This document shows positions 1-5,311 of a DNA stretch of 5,311 bases, in pieces; position 1 is the stretch's first letter; every line of letters begins with the position of its first letter. The translations under genes were made by a program, and so were the position numbers. The DNA lies in assembly GCA_018691945.1 (NCBI GenBank), contig JABHJJ010000031.1, positions 1-5,311 on the forward strand, written 5' to 3'. The DNA is from Candidatus Nitrosopelagicus sp. (GTDB lineage: Archaea > Thermoproteota > Nitrososphaeria > Nitrososphaerales > Nitrosopumilaceae). The notes under the pieces were generated by a model that was given only the letters and a program-made list of their open reading frames with translations, made no database searches and was not told the origin of the DNA.

Positions 1-441
1 GCATCGAAGATTATAGAAAATTATAAATTGATTTATGCAGAAGATGCCGTACATGAAGAAGCATTTGATGACATGGCAGAGATAACAAAAAAATTTCCTA
101 ACTCAATGATCACAGGAGATGACTTAACTGTAACAAATAATGAAATTCTTACAAAAGCAGTTGAGGTAAAATCTTGTAATGCAGCAATTCTAAAGGTAAA
201 TCAGGCAGGAAGTCTATATGATGCATTAGAATTTGCCAAGGTTGCGGATGATAATAATATTAAATTAATCACATCACATCGCTCAGGAGAATCTAGCGAT
301 TCACATATTTCACATATTGGAATTGGAACTGGTTCAAAACTACTCAAAGTAGGAATTGTCGGAGGAGAAAGAGTAGAAAAAGTGAATGAATTGATTCGTA
401 TTTCAGAGCATGATTTAATACATGGCATGATTGACTTTTAA
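1..441 (+). CDS. eno: Enolase (phosphopyruvate hydratase), C-terminal part, 5' end outside window
   Basis: Enolase interconverts 2-phosphoglycerate and phosphoenolpyruvate in the cytoplasm, in glycolysis/gluconeogenesis. The frame is open from base 1, so the 146 visible residues are only the C-terminal third of a protein normally a little over 400 residues long; the TTG at 28 is internal. Visible motifs, numbered from the edge and compared with yeast enolase, are ED at 14-15 (metal ligand, Glu295), GDDLTVTN at 39-46 (Asp320 region), LKVNQ at 64-68 with catalytic Lys65 (Lys345), SHRSGE at 92-97 (His373, Ser375), and Lys116 in KVG (Lys396). The chain ends with the usual GERVEKVNELIRI-type helix. 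The Pro that normally follows the metal-binding ED is Ala here (EDAVHEE). rpsB starts 8 bases downstream, the usual archaeal order. The family call is secure. Confidence 0.96.
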   Translation, partial: ASKIIENYKLIYAEDAVHEEAFDDMAEITKKFPNSMITGDDLTVTNNEILTKAVEVKSCNAAILKVNQAGSLYDALEFAKVADDNNIKLITSHRSGESSDSHISHIGIGTGSKLLKVGIVGGERVEKVNELIRISEHDLIHGMIDF

Positions 442-449
442 AAATCGCA

Positions 450-1067
450 ATGAGCCAACAAACAGAAATAACTGATCTAAAAAAGAAAGTTTTAGCAACT
501 GGAATTCGTGTTGGAACAGACATGAAGACTAAATCAATGCGTCCATTTATCACATCAGCAAGTCCTGAAGGACTTTACATGATAGATATCGATATAACAT
601 TAGCGAAAATCAAAAGTGCTGCAAAATTTGCAACAAGATTTGATATGAAAAAGGTAATCGTATGTTCTGGAAAAGAATATGCAACAACTCCAATTGAAAA
701 ATTTACTGAATTAACTGGGGCAATACAAATGCTTAGAAGATTTATGCCAGGAACACTAACAAATCCATCATTACCATACTTCATAGAACCACATCTCATA
801 ATAATTTCAGACCCAGAAGTGGATGGACAAGCAATCATTGAGGCAACAAATGCAGGAATTCCAGTTATTGGTATTTCAAATACAAATAACATTACATCAA
901 ACCTAGATTTGATAATTCCAGGAAATAACAGAGGACGTAAAGCATTAGCAACAATATACTGGCTATTAGCAAGAGAAATTTTAATTCAGAAAGGGGAACT
1001 CAAAGAGGATCAAGACATGAAATATGAAATTGATGACTTTGAGACCAAAATAGAAGAAGAATTATAG
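450..1067 (+). CDS. rpsB: 30S ribosomal protein uS2 (archaeal S2)
   Basis: This is a structural protein of the small ribosomal subunit. Its 205 residues match the short archaeal/eukaryotic form rather than the longer bacterial one. Hallmarks are the N-terminal LATGIRVGT (15-23), RRFMPGTLTNP (96-106; the GxLTN motif), EPHLIIISDPEVDGQAIIEA (113-132), the strand GIPVIGISNTNN (136-147), and DLIIPGNNRGRKALATIYWLLA (153-174). A short acidic tail follows. The ATG at 450 lies 8 bases after the enolase stop. No clear Shine-Dalgarno match precedes it, so translation probably follows from the upstream gene or is SD-independent. Coupling of eno and rpsB is a common archaeal arrangement, often next to RNA polymerase subunit genes, which would lie left of this window. 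Confidence 0.97.
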   Translation: MSQQTEITDLKKKVLATGIRVGTDMKTKSMRPFITSASPEGLYMIDIDITLAKIKSAAKFATRFDMKKVIVCSGKEYATTPIEKFTELTGAIQMLRRFMPGTLTNPSLPYFIEPHLIIISDPEVDGQAIIEATNAGIPVIGISNTNNITSNLDLIIPGNNRGRKALATIYWLLAREILIQKGELKEDQDMKYEIDDFETKIEEEL

Positions 1068-1089
1068 AAGTTTTCTTCAAAATAACTAT

Positions 1090-2037
1090 TTGACTTCAAT
1101 AGCTAAAGCACCTGGAAAAATTATTCTTTTTGGAGAGCATTTTGTTGTTCATGGAAATAGAGCAATTCTGGGTGCCATTGATAAATTTGCAACCGTAACT
1201 TCAGAAAAAACAAATACAGATAATATTCTAATCTCATCCTCACTAGGACAATCATCAATACAAAAAGACCAAGAAGTAAATAAAGTTGAAAAAAAGTTTA
1301 GGCCATTTTTTTATATTGCAAAACAAGTAATTTTAAAAAATAATTTTGAGAAAGGAATCAGTATAAAAATTGAATCAGATATTCCAATTGGGGCGGGATT
1401 AGGTTCATCATCTGCATGTTGTGTTGCAGCTGCAGCATCAATTTTAAATTTATTTGAAGAATCAAATGAAAAAGAGATTCTAGAATTATCTATTCAAGCA
1501 GAAAAAACAATATTTCCAAATTCATCTGGAGCAGATTGTACCGTTTCAGTACATGGAGGAATAATTGAGTATCAAAAAGAAGAAGGATTTACAAAGATTA
1601 GTATAGAAAATGAATTAAATTTTATGATAATTGATTCAGAACAAGTTCATGCAACAGATAAAGTAGTCGAACAAGTAAAAAAATTCAAAGAAGAAAATAG
1701 TAATGTATTTTCAGAATTGTGTTCAGAAGAAGAACGATTGATTACAAAAGCACTTGATAGTATAAAAAATAATGATTTACAAACTATCGGAAAATGTATG
1801 GCACAGAATCAAATGTACTTAGAACAGATTGGAGTTTCTAATGACAGATTGTTATCAATAACAAAAGAGATTGAAAAAATAACATTTGGTGCAAAAATTA
1901 CAGGAGCAGGTGATGGAGGATGTATCATAGCATTAACGGAAAAAGATAATGATCTTTCAGAATATGTAAACACTACAAAATATCAAACTCATCAAGTATC
2001 AATACAAAAGATAGGAATGCAGGTTTTTAACACCTAG
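1090..2037 (+). CDS. mvk: Mevalonate kinase (GHMP kinase family)
   Basis: It phosphorylates mevalonate with ATP to mevalonate 5-phosphate in the cytoplasm, at the entry to the lower mevalonate pathway. The 315 residues show all three GHMP motifs: KAPGKIILFGEH at 6-17 (Lys10), the glycine-rich ATP loop PIGAGLGSSSA at 99-109, and KITGAGDGGC at 269-278. The likely catalytic pair is Glu138 and Asp149, equivalent to rat Glu193 and Asp204. The segment around Asp149 reads FPNSSGAD, where many homologues have HGxPSGxD, so it is a variant. The start is TTG at 1090: no ATG or GTG lies in frame back to the rpsB stop, and it places the APGK motif at the usual distance from the N terminus. The gap to rpsB is 22 bases and no SD is evident. 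It lies upstream of IPK, consistent with the archaeal pathway. Confidence 0.95.
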   Translation: MTSIAKAPGKIILFGEHFVVHGNRAILGAIDKFATVTSEKTNTDNILISSSLGQSSIQKDQEVNKVEKKFRPFFYIAKQVILKNNFEKGISIKIESDIPIGAGLGSSSACCVAAAASILNLFEESNEKEILELSIQAEKTIFPNSSGADCTVSVHGGIIEYQKEEGFTKISIENELNFMIIDSEQVHATDKVVEQVKKFKEENSNVFSELCSEEERLITKALDSIKNNDLQTIGKCMAQNQMYLEQIGVSNDRLLSITKEIEKITFGAKITGAGDGGCIIALTEKDNDLSEYVNTTKYQTHQVSIQKIGMQVFNT

Positions 2038-2052
2038 GATTAATGTAAAAAT

Positions 2053-2793
2053 ATGATCTTAATCAAACTTGGAGGCTCTATTATAACAAATAAGCAAAAA
2101 CCACTTTCACCAAGAAAAAAAACTATCGATAGTATTTTAAAAGAAATAGGAAAAATCAAGGAACCAGTAATAATTGTACACGGAGGAGGCTCATACGGAC
2201 ATTATTGGTCTGTCAAATATGACATGCATACAAAACCTGCAAAAACTAGTCCAAAAGGAGTTGCAATTGTTAAAAATTCAATGGTCGAATTAAATAAAAT
2301 AATTCTAGATAGTGCGGTAAAAAATAAAATCAATTCGTACTGTTTGCCACCAACAGATTTTATGAATGGAAATAAAGCAATCAAGAATAAAATCCTAACA
2401 ATAAATGATATTTCAAAATCAGGATTAACACCAATAACATTCGGAGATGCATTATGGTTTGGTCAGAAAAAATCATATATTTTATCAGGAGATGTGATAA
2501 TGACTACAATTGGAAATATTCTAAAACCAAGACTTTCACTTTTTGTACTTGATGTGGATGGAGTTTATTCAGATTTGAAAACAAAGAAATTGATTTATGA
2601 TTTTAAAAAAGAGAAACCAGAAATTAAAAATAATAAAATGGATGTAACTGGTGGAATGACTAGAAAAATTACTGAAGCAAATAAGATGGCAAAGGCAGGA
2701 TTGAAAGTATTTTTTGTAAATGGCAATAAACCAAAGAGAATTACAGATGCAGTTTCAGGAAAGAGATTTGAAGGGACATTATTTAGGAAATAA
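2053..2793 (+). CDS. ipk: Isopentenyl phosphate kinase (amino acid kinase fold)
   Basis: It phosphorylates isopentenyl phosphate with ATP to isopentenyl diphosphate, the step typical of archaeal variants of the mevalonate pathway. The 246 residues match the family length. Seen are LIKLGGSIIT at 3-12 (Lys5 in the ATP-binding loop), HGGGSYGH at 43-50 with His50, the catalytic His described for Thermoplasma IPK, GDA at 131-133, SGDVIMT at 145-151, DVDGVY at 167-172 and DVTGGM at 197-202 near the nucleotide site. The usual GSFGH is GSYGH here. Glutamate kinase and UMP kinase share the fold, but the HGGGSxGH signature and the gene context favour IPK. The ATG at 2053 follows the mvk stop by 15 bases, and the next gene starts 2 bases after its stop, so it sits inside the operon. 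Confidence 0.95.
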   Translation: MILIKLGGSIITNKQKPLSPRKKTIDSILKEIGKIKEPVIIVHGGGSYGHYWSVKYDMHTKPAKTSPKGVAIVKNSMVELNKIILDSAVKNKINSYCLPPTDFMNGNKAIKNKILTINDISKSGLTPITFGDALWFGQKKSYILSGDVIMTTIGNILKPRLSLFVLDVDGVYSDLKTKKLIYDFKKEKPEIKNNKMDVTGGMTRKITEANKMAKAGLKVFFVNGNKPKRITDAVSGKRFEGTLFRK

Positions 2794-2795
2794 TC

Positions 2796-3434
2796 ATGGA
2801 TGAATTTGTAATTTTAGTTGATGGAAATGATAATCCTATTGGAAAAGAAGAAAAAGTAAAGTGTCATCTCCCAGATGGTAAACTTCACAGAGCATTTACA
2901 GCATTAATTTTCAACAAAGAAGGAAAATTACTTTTAACAAAAAGAAGTGATTCAAAAATGCTTTGGCCTGGAGACTGGGATGGAACTGTTGCCAGTCATC
3001 CTAGAGAAGGTGAAACATACGTATCATCTGCAGAACGTAGAATGCCTGAAGAGATTGGAATAACATGTAAAATGAATTACATTAACAAATTCGAATATCA
3101 TGTTCCATACAAGGATGTAGGTTCAGAAAATGAGGTTTGTGGAACATTGTTAGGAGTTGTGGATGATTTTAAAGAAACATCATTAATCAAAGATGAAATT
3201 TCTGCAATAAAATGGATTTCACCTGATGAATTAAAAACAGAACTTGAGAATAATAGAGACATCTACTGTCCATGGATGATTATCGCATTGTACTATCTTA
3301 ATGATTGTGACCCAGAAACAAAGAATAGATTTTCTCCATTGATTTCAGATTGGACAAAAAGTGAATTAAAGCAAAATTATGAAAAAGCAATTAAACATTA
3401 CATTCCTGAAAATAATTGGAGATTGGTAAATTGA
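2796..3434 (+). CDS. idi: Type I isopentenyl-diphosphate isomerase-like Nudix protein lacking the catalytic Cys
   Basis: Family members interconvert IPP and DMAPP, supplying the allylic primer for prenyl chain building. Compared with E. coli Idi, the 212 residues keep the metal ligands His24, His31, His68, Glu111 and Glu113 (E. coli His25, His32, His69, Glu114, Glu116), the Nudix-like segment GETYVSSAERRMPEEIGI at 72-89, ENEVC at 111-115, and the CPWM segment with Trp160. The catalytic Cys67 motif VCGHP reads VASHP here, with Ala66 and Ser67, so the essential thiol is absent. The protein has about 30 residues more at the C terminus than E. coli Idi. Family and genomic setting (between IPK and a prenyl synthase) point to isomerase; the active site leaves activity uncertain, and another Nudix reaction on a prenyl diphosphate is possible. 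ATG at 2796 follows the IPK stop by 2 bases, with AGGA 7 bases upstream as a plausible SD. Confidence 0.88.
   Translation: MDEFVILVDGNDNPIGKEEKVKCHLPDGKLHRAFTALIFNKEGKLLLTKRSDSKMLWPGDWDGTVASHPREGETYVSSAERRMPEEIGITCKMNYINKFEYHVPYKDVGSENEVCGTLLGVVDDFKETSLIKDEISAIKWISPDELKTELENNRDIYCPWMIIALYYLNDCDPETKNRFSPLISDWTKSELKQNYEKAIKHYIPENNWRLVN
3418..3421 (+). promoter_or_regulatory. Shine-Dalgarno-like GGAG for the prenyl synthase
   Basis: GGAG matches the core complement of the archaeal 16S 3' end and lies 9 bases before the TTG at 3431. It overlaps the alternative TTG at 3416, which has no SD of its own at a useful distance. This favours the start at 3431, where TTGA overlaps the idi stop. Confidence 0.45.
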
Positions 3435-4414
3435 ATCCATCAGAATCAATAAAGAAGAATGCTACATTTGTAAATAAATTTTTGAAAAAAGAATTGAAGG
3501 GAAATCCAAAACAATTGTACGATGCTGCAGCACACCTCATAATTCATGGTGGTAAAAGACTAAGACCATATCTAGTCTTGAAAAGTTGTAAAGTGTTAGG
3601 TGGAAAACAAGCAGATGCGATAGCTGCTGCTAGTTCTGTAGAAATGATTCATAATTTTACACTGGTACATGATGACATTATGGATAATGATGAAATGAGA
3701 CATGGCGTTCCAACTACTCATAATAAATTTGATATGCCATTAGCAATTTTGGCTGGAGATGTATTATACTCAAAGGCATACCATACAATTTCATCAAAAT
3801 CAAAACTTTCTCCGAATTATACTACTCAATTAGTTACTAAACTATCAAAAGCATGCGTAGAAATTTGTGAGGGTCAGGTGGATGATGTAAAACTTGCAGA
3901 AAATAAAAGAATTCCAACTGAACAAGAATATATCAAGATGATTGAGAAAAAAACTGCGGTTCTTTTTGAAGTATCATGTGCAATGGGCGCAATTTGTGCA
4001 AAGAGAAAAGAAAAAGATGTAAAGAATTTATCAATATTTGGGCGTAATCTGGGAATTGCTTTTCAAATAACAGATGATTTAATTGGAATTATGGGAGATA
4101 GTAAAGTAACAAAAAAACCGGTTGGAAATGATATCCGTGAAGGTAAAAAATCACTACCAATTCTTTTAGCAATAAGAAAGGCAAGAGGTAAAGACAAACA
4201 GAAAATTATGAAAGTTTTTGGTAAATCAAACGCTGCAAAAAAAGATGTTCAAACTGCAGTGAATATAATTCGTTCTTTAGGAATTGAAGAGGAAGTACGT
4301 AAAAAAGCACTGCAATATGCAACAAAAGCAACAAGATCACTTGATAGTTATTCAGGAAGTGACAAAAAGGAAATGGTATGTCTTTTAGATTTTGTAGTAA
4401 AACGAAGTCTTTAA
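3431..4414 (+). CDS. Geranylgeranyl diphosphate synthase (trans-polyprenyl synthase)
   Basis: This enzyme condenses IPP with allylic diphosphates to make long prenyl chains; in archaea the C20 product feeds ether-lipid synthesis. Using the TTG at 3431 it has 327 residues, a normal length. Seen are GGKRLRP at 40-46, the first Asp-rich motif DDIMD at 81-85, GDVLYS at 109-114, EGQ at 147-149, KTAVLF at 174-179, and the second motif FQITDDLIG at 211-219 followed by GNDIREGKKSLP (232-243). The fifth Asp of the second motif is Gly, a variation seen in many synthases. Phe76, five residues before the first motif, occupies the chain-length position reported to stop at C20 in Sulfolobus GGPP synthase. 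TTG at 3416 would add five residues; 3431 is preferred because TTGA overlaps the idi stop and GGAG lies 9 bases upstream. The gene names gps and idsA are both in use, so no symbol is given. Confidence 0.94.
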   Translation: MNPSESIKKNATFVNKFLKKELKGNPKQLYDAAAHLIIHGGKRLRPYLVLKSCKVLGGKQADAIAAASSVEMIHNFTLVHDDIMDNDEMRHGVPTTHNKFDMPLAILAGDVLYSKAYHTISSKSKLSPNYTTQLVTKLSKACVEICEGQVDDVKLAENKRIPTEQEYIKMIEKKTAVLFEVSCAMGAICAKRKEKDVKNLSIFGRNLGIAFQITDDLIGIMGDSKVTKKPVGNDIREGKKSLPILLAIRKARGKDKQKIMKVFGKSNAAKKDVQTAVNIIRSLGIEEEVRKKALQYATKATRSLDSYSGSDKKEMVCLLDFVVKRSL

Positions 4415-4423
4415 CATAATTTC

Positions 4424-4657
4424 TTAAAGTTCTAAATTTTCAACATCAATGATAAATTGTTTTACACATTCACGTGTTTGACTAATGGTATGATCTCCCA
4501 TTTCTTTTTCACAGATAGGACAAATTGTTTTAGTCATAGAAGCATAAGCAACAGGGTTTTTAGATTCTTTGACAAATTTCCAAAGACATTTTTCAATTTT
4601 ATCTTTATCATGATCTCGCATATGCTCCTTGCATATTGGACATGGAGTTTTTATCAT
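4424..4657 (-). CDS. Small protein with two CCHC putative zinc-binding repeats, function unknown
   Basis: I do not recognise a named family. The 77 residues hold two copies of one unit exactly 40 residues apart: Cys6, Cys9, His16, Cys24 and Cys46, Cys49, His56, Cys64, both with spacing CX2C-X6-H-X7-C. Each has CPIC, then Met and Asp-His at the same offsets (Met13/Met53, Asp15-His16/Asp55-His56), and a Phe at 28/68. This suggests an internal duplication of a small zinc-binding domain. There is no signal peptide or membrane segment, so it is probably cytoplasmic. Its ATG overlaps the stop of the metal permease in ATGA, so the two are probably translated together; a role in metal handling or regulation is only inference. 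Paired ligands with fixed spacing and the 4-base overlap support it as a real gene over the frame on the opposite strand. Confidence 0.8.
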   Translation of the reverse strand: MIKTPCPICKEHMRDHDKDKIEKCLWKFVKESKNPVAYASMTKTICPICEKEMGDHTISQTRECVKQFIIDVENLEL

Positions 4658-5311
4658 GCTGCTTTAGGTGAGAAACCAGCTGTTTTAACAATTCCAGTAG
4701 ACTTGATTATCAAAGAGGCTATCAAAATTCCAATTGCAAGTAGAACAATACACCCAGAAGGTTCTATTCCAAATGGAATTGCTATGATTATACCTATAAC
4801 AACTGAAAATAGTGAAAAACATGTAGATAGCGTAATGGTTTGTCTAAAAGAACGACCGAAAAGCATAGCAGAGACATTTGGAATGACAAATAATGCAGAT
4901 ACAAGCAATACGCCAACTAATTGCATAGATGTAACAGCAGCCACCCCAGACATTCCAATTAGTAAGTAATTGATCTTTTCAACAGGTATTCCAGATACTT
5001 TAGCTTGTTCTTCAGAAAATGTAGCATAAAGTAGTTTCTTGTAGATTATTCTTAGAATAATCAAGATAATTACACATAGAATGAGAATTGTTATTACATT
5101 TTCTTGCGTGATTTGCAAAATTGAGCCAAATAGAAATTCTTCCATATCATGGGCGTGTTTCATTTCACGGAAATCATCCATATCGTGTTCATCATGAGAT
5201 TCTTCATCATGAGATTCTTCATCATGAGATTCTTCATCATGAGATTCTTCATCATGAGATTCTTCATCATGAGATTCTTCATCATGAGATTCTTCATCAT
5301 GAGATTCTTCA
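4654..5311 (-). CDS. Metal ABC transporter permease (ZnuB/MntB, ABC-3 family), C-terminal part with His/acid repeat; 5' end outside window
   Basis: This is probably the membrane subunit of a zinc or manganese import ABC transporter. 218 codons are visible. The frame runs from the stop at 4654 to the right edge with no stop, so the Met codon at 5181 is very likely internal. The first 40 residues are eight EESHD units; a degenerate His/Asp/Glu/Met-rich stretch follows, then EEFLFGSILQIT, which matches the LFGDLLAVT segment of E. coli ZnuB. Numbered from the internal Met, hydrophobic segments fall at about 29-47, 70-88, 89-108, 115-136 and 143-160. The segment VGVLLVSALFVIPNVSA (89-105) is typical of the family. 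The first half of the permease (about four membrane helices) must lie beyond the edge. The metal cannot be told from sequence. ATPase and binding-protein genes are not in the window. Confidence 0.88.
   Translation of the reverse strand, partial: EESHDEESHDEESHDEESHDEESHDEESHDEESHDEESHDEHDMDDFREMKHAHDMEEFLFGSILQITQENVITILILCVIILIILRIIYKKLLYATFSEEQAKVSGIPVEKINYLLIGMSGVAAVTSMQLVGVLLVSALFVIPNVSAMLFGRSFRQTITLSTCFSLFSVVIGIIIAIPFGIEPSGCIVLLAIGILIASLIIKSTGIVKTAGFSPKAA
5191..5311 (-). repeat. 15-bp in-frame tandem repeat, eight exact copies to the window edge
   Basis: The unit atcatgagattcttc (plus strand) occurs eight times without a mismatch from 5191 to 5310, and base 5311 begins a ninth. On the minus strand it reads GAA GAA TCT CAT GAT, Glu-Glu-Ser-His-Asp, in frame with the permease. 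Because 15 is a multiple of three, changes in copy number keep the frame. Exact identity, including every codon choice, points to recent expansion or active homogenisation rather than old conserved repeats. The preceding 15 bases (5176-5190) are only loosely similar. The true copy number is unknown because the repeat runs off the window. Confidence 0.97.

Noticed and set aside
28..441. Short protein starting with TTG at 28
   Set aside because: The frame is open back to base 1 and the sequence is the interior of enolase, so the window edge truncates the gene.
4073..4087. Second Asp-rich motif of the prenyl synthase reads DDLIG instead of DDxxD, as a possible loss of function
   Set aside because: Many functional bacterial and archaeal polyprenyl synthases carry DDxxG at this site; the first motif and other active-site residues are intact.
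4415..4445. Transcription terminator between the convergent operons
   Set aside because: Only short T runs (four or fewer) and no convincing stem are visible, so a site cannot be supported.
4457..4969. 170-codon plus-strand open frame across the permease and CCHC gene
   Set aside because: It is antisense to two genes with clear family or motif support, its product matches no recognisable family, and long open frames opposite hydrophobic genes are common in AT-rich DNA.
4654..5181. Separate short permease gene starting at the Met codon at 5181
   Set aside because: The frame stays open upstream through the repeat to the edge, and a start there would leave out the first half of the membrane domain.
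5191..5311. CRISPR array
   Set aside because: The repeat is a head-to-tail 15-bp unit with no spacers and is in frame with a protein-coding gene.

Overview
This strongly AT-rich window looks like a piece of a chromosome from an ammonia-oxidising archaeon of the Nitrosopumilus type (Thaumarchaeota/Nitrososphaeria). That placement rests on three things: an archaeal-type enolase followed by a short archaeal uS2, the archaeal block eno-rpsB-mevalonate kinase-isopentenyl phosphate kinase-prenyl synthase, and a low-GC codon style with TTG starts. It is inference from gene content and order; no rRNA or other marker is present.

Positions 1-4414, plus strand, form one tightly packed block: the 3' end of enolase (cut by the window edge), rpsB, mevalonate kinase, isopentenyl phosphate kinase (IPK), a Nudix protein of the type I isopentenyl-diphosphate isomerase family, and a C20 (geranylgeranyl) diphosphate synthase. 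Gaps are 8, 22, 15 and 2 bases, and the last pair overlaps by 4 bases, so read-through as an operon is likely. The last four genes form the lower half of the archaeal mevalonate route to ether lipids: mevalonate to mevalonate 5-phosphate, then (after steps encoded elsewhere) isopentenyl phosphate to IPP, IPP/DMAPP interconversion, and condensation to GGPP. The isomerase-like protein has Ala where the family has its catalytic Cys, although its metal ligands, Glu and Trp are kept.

Positions 4424-5311, minus strand, converge on the isoprenoid block with only 9 bases between stops. They hold the C-terminal part of a ZnuB/MntB-like metal ABC transporter permease and, overlapping its stop codon by 4 bases (ATGA), a 77-residue protein made of two copies of a CX2C-X6-H-X7-C putative zinc-binding unit. 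The permease frame runs without a stop through eight exact copies of a 15-bp repeat coding for Glu-Glu-Ser-His-Asp, up to the right edge of the window. The repeat lies just before the family's conserved LFG segment, as a His/acid-rich loop within the transporter, and is the most unusual structure here.

No tRNA, rRNA, CRISPR array or insertion sequence was recognised. No stretch over 300 bases lacks a gene.
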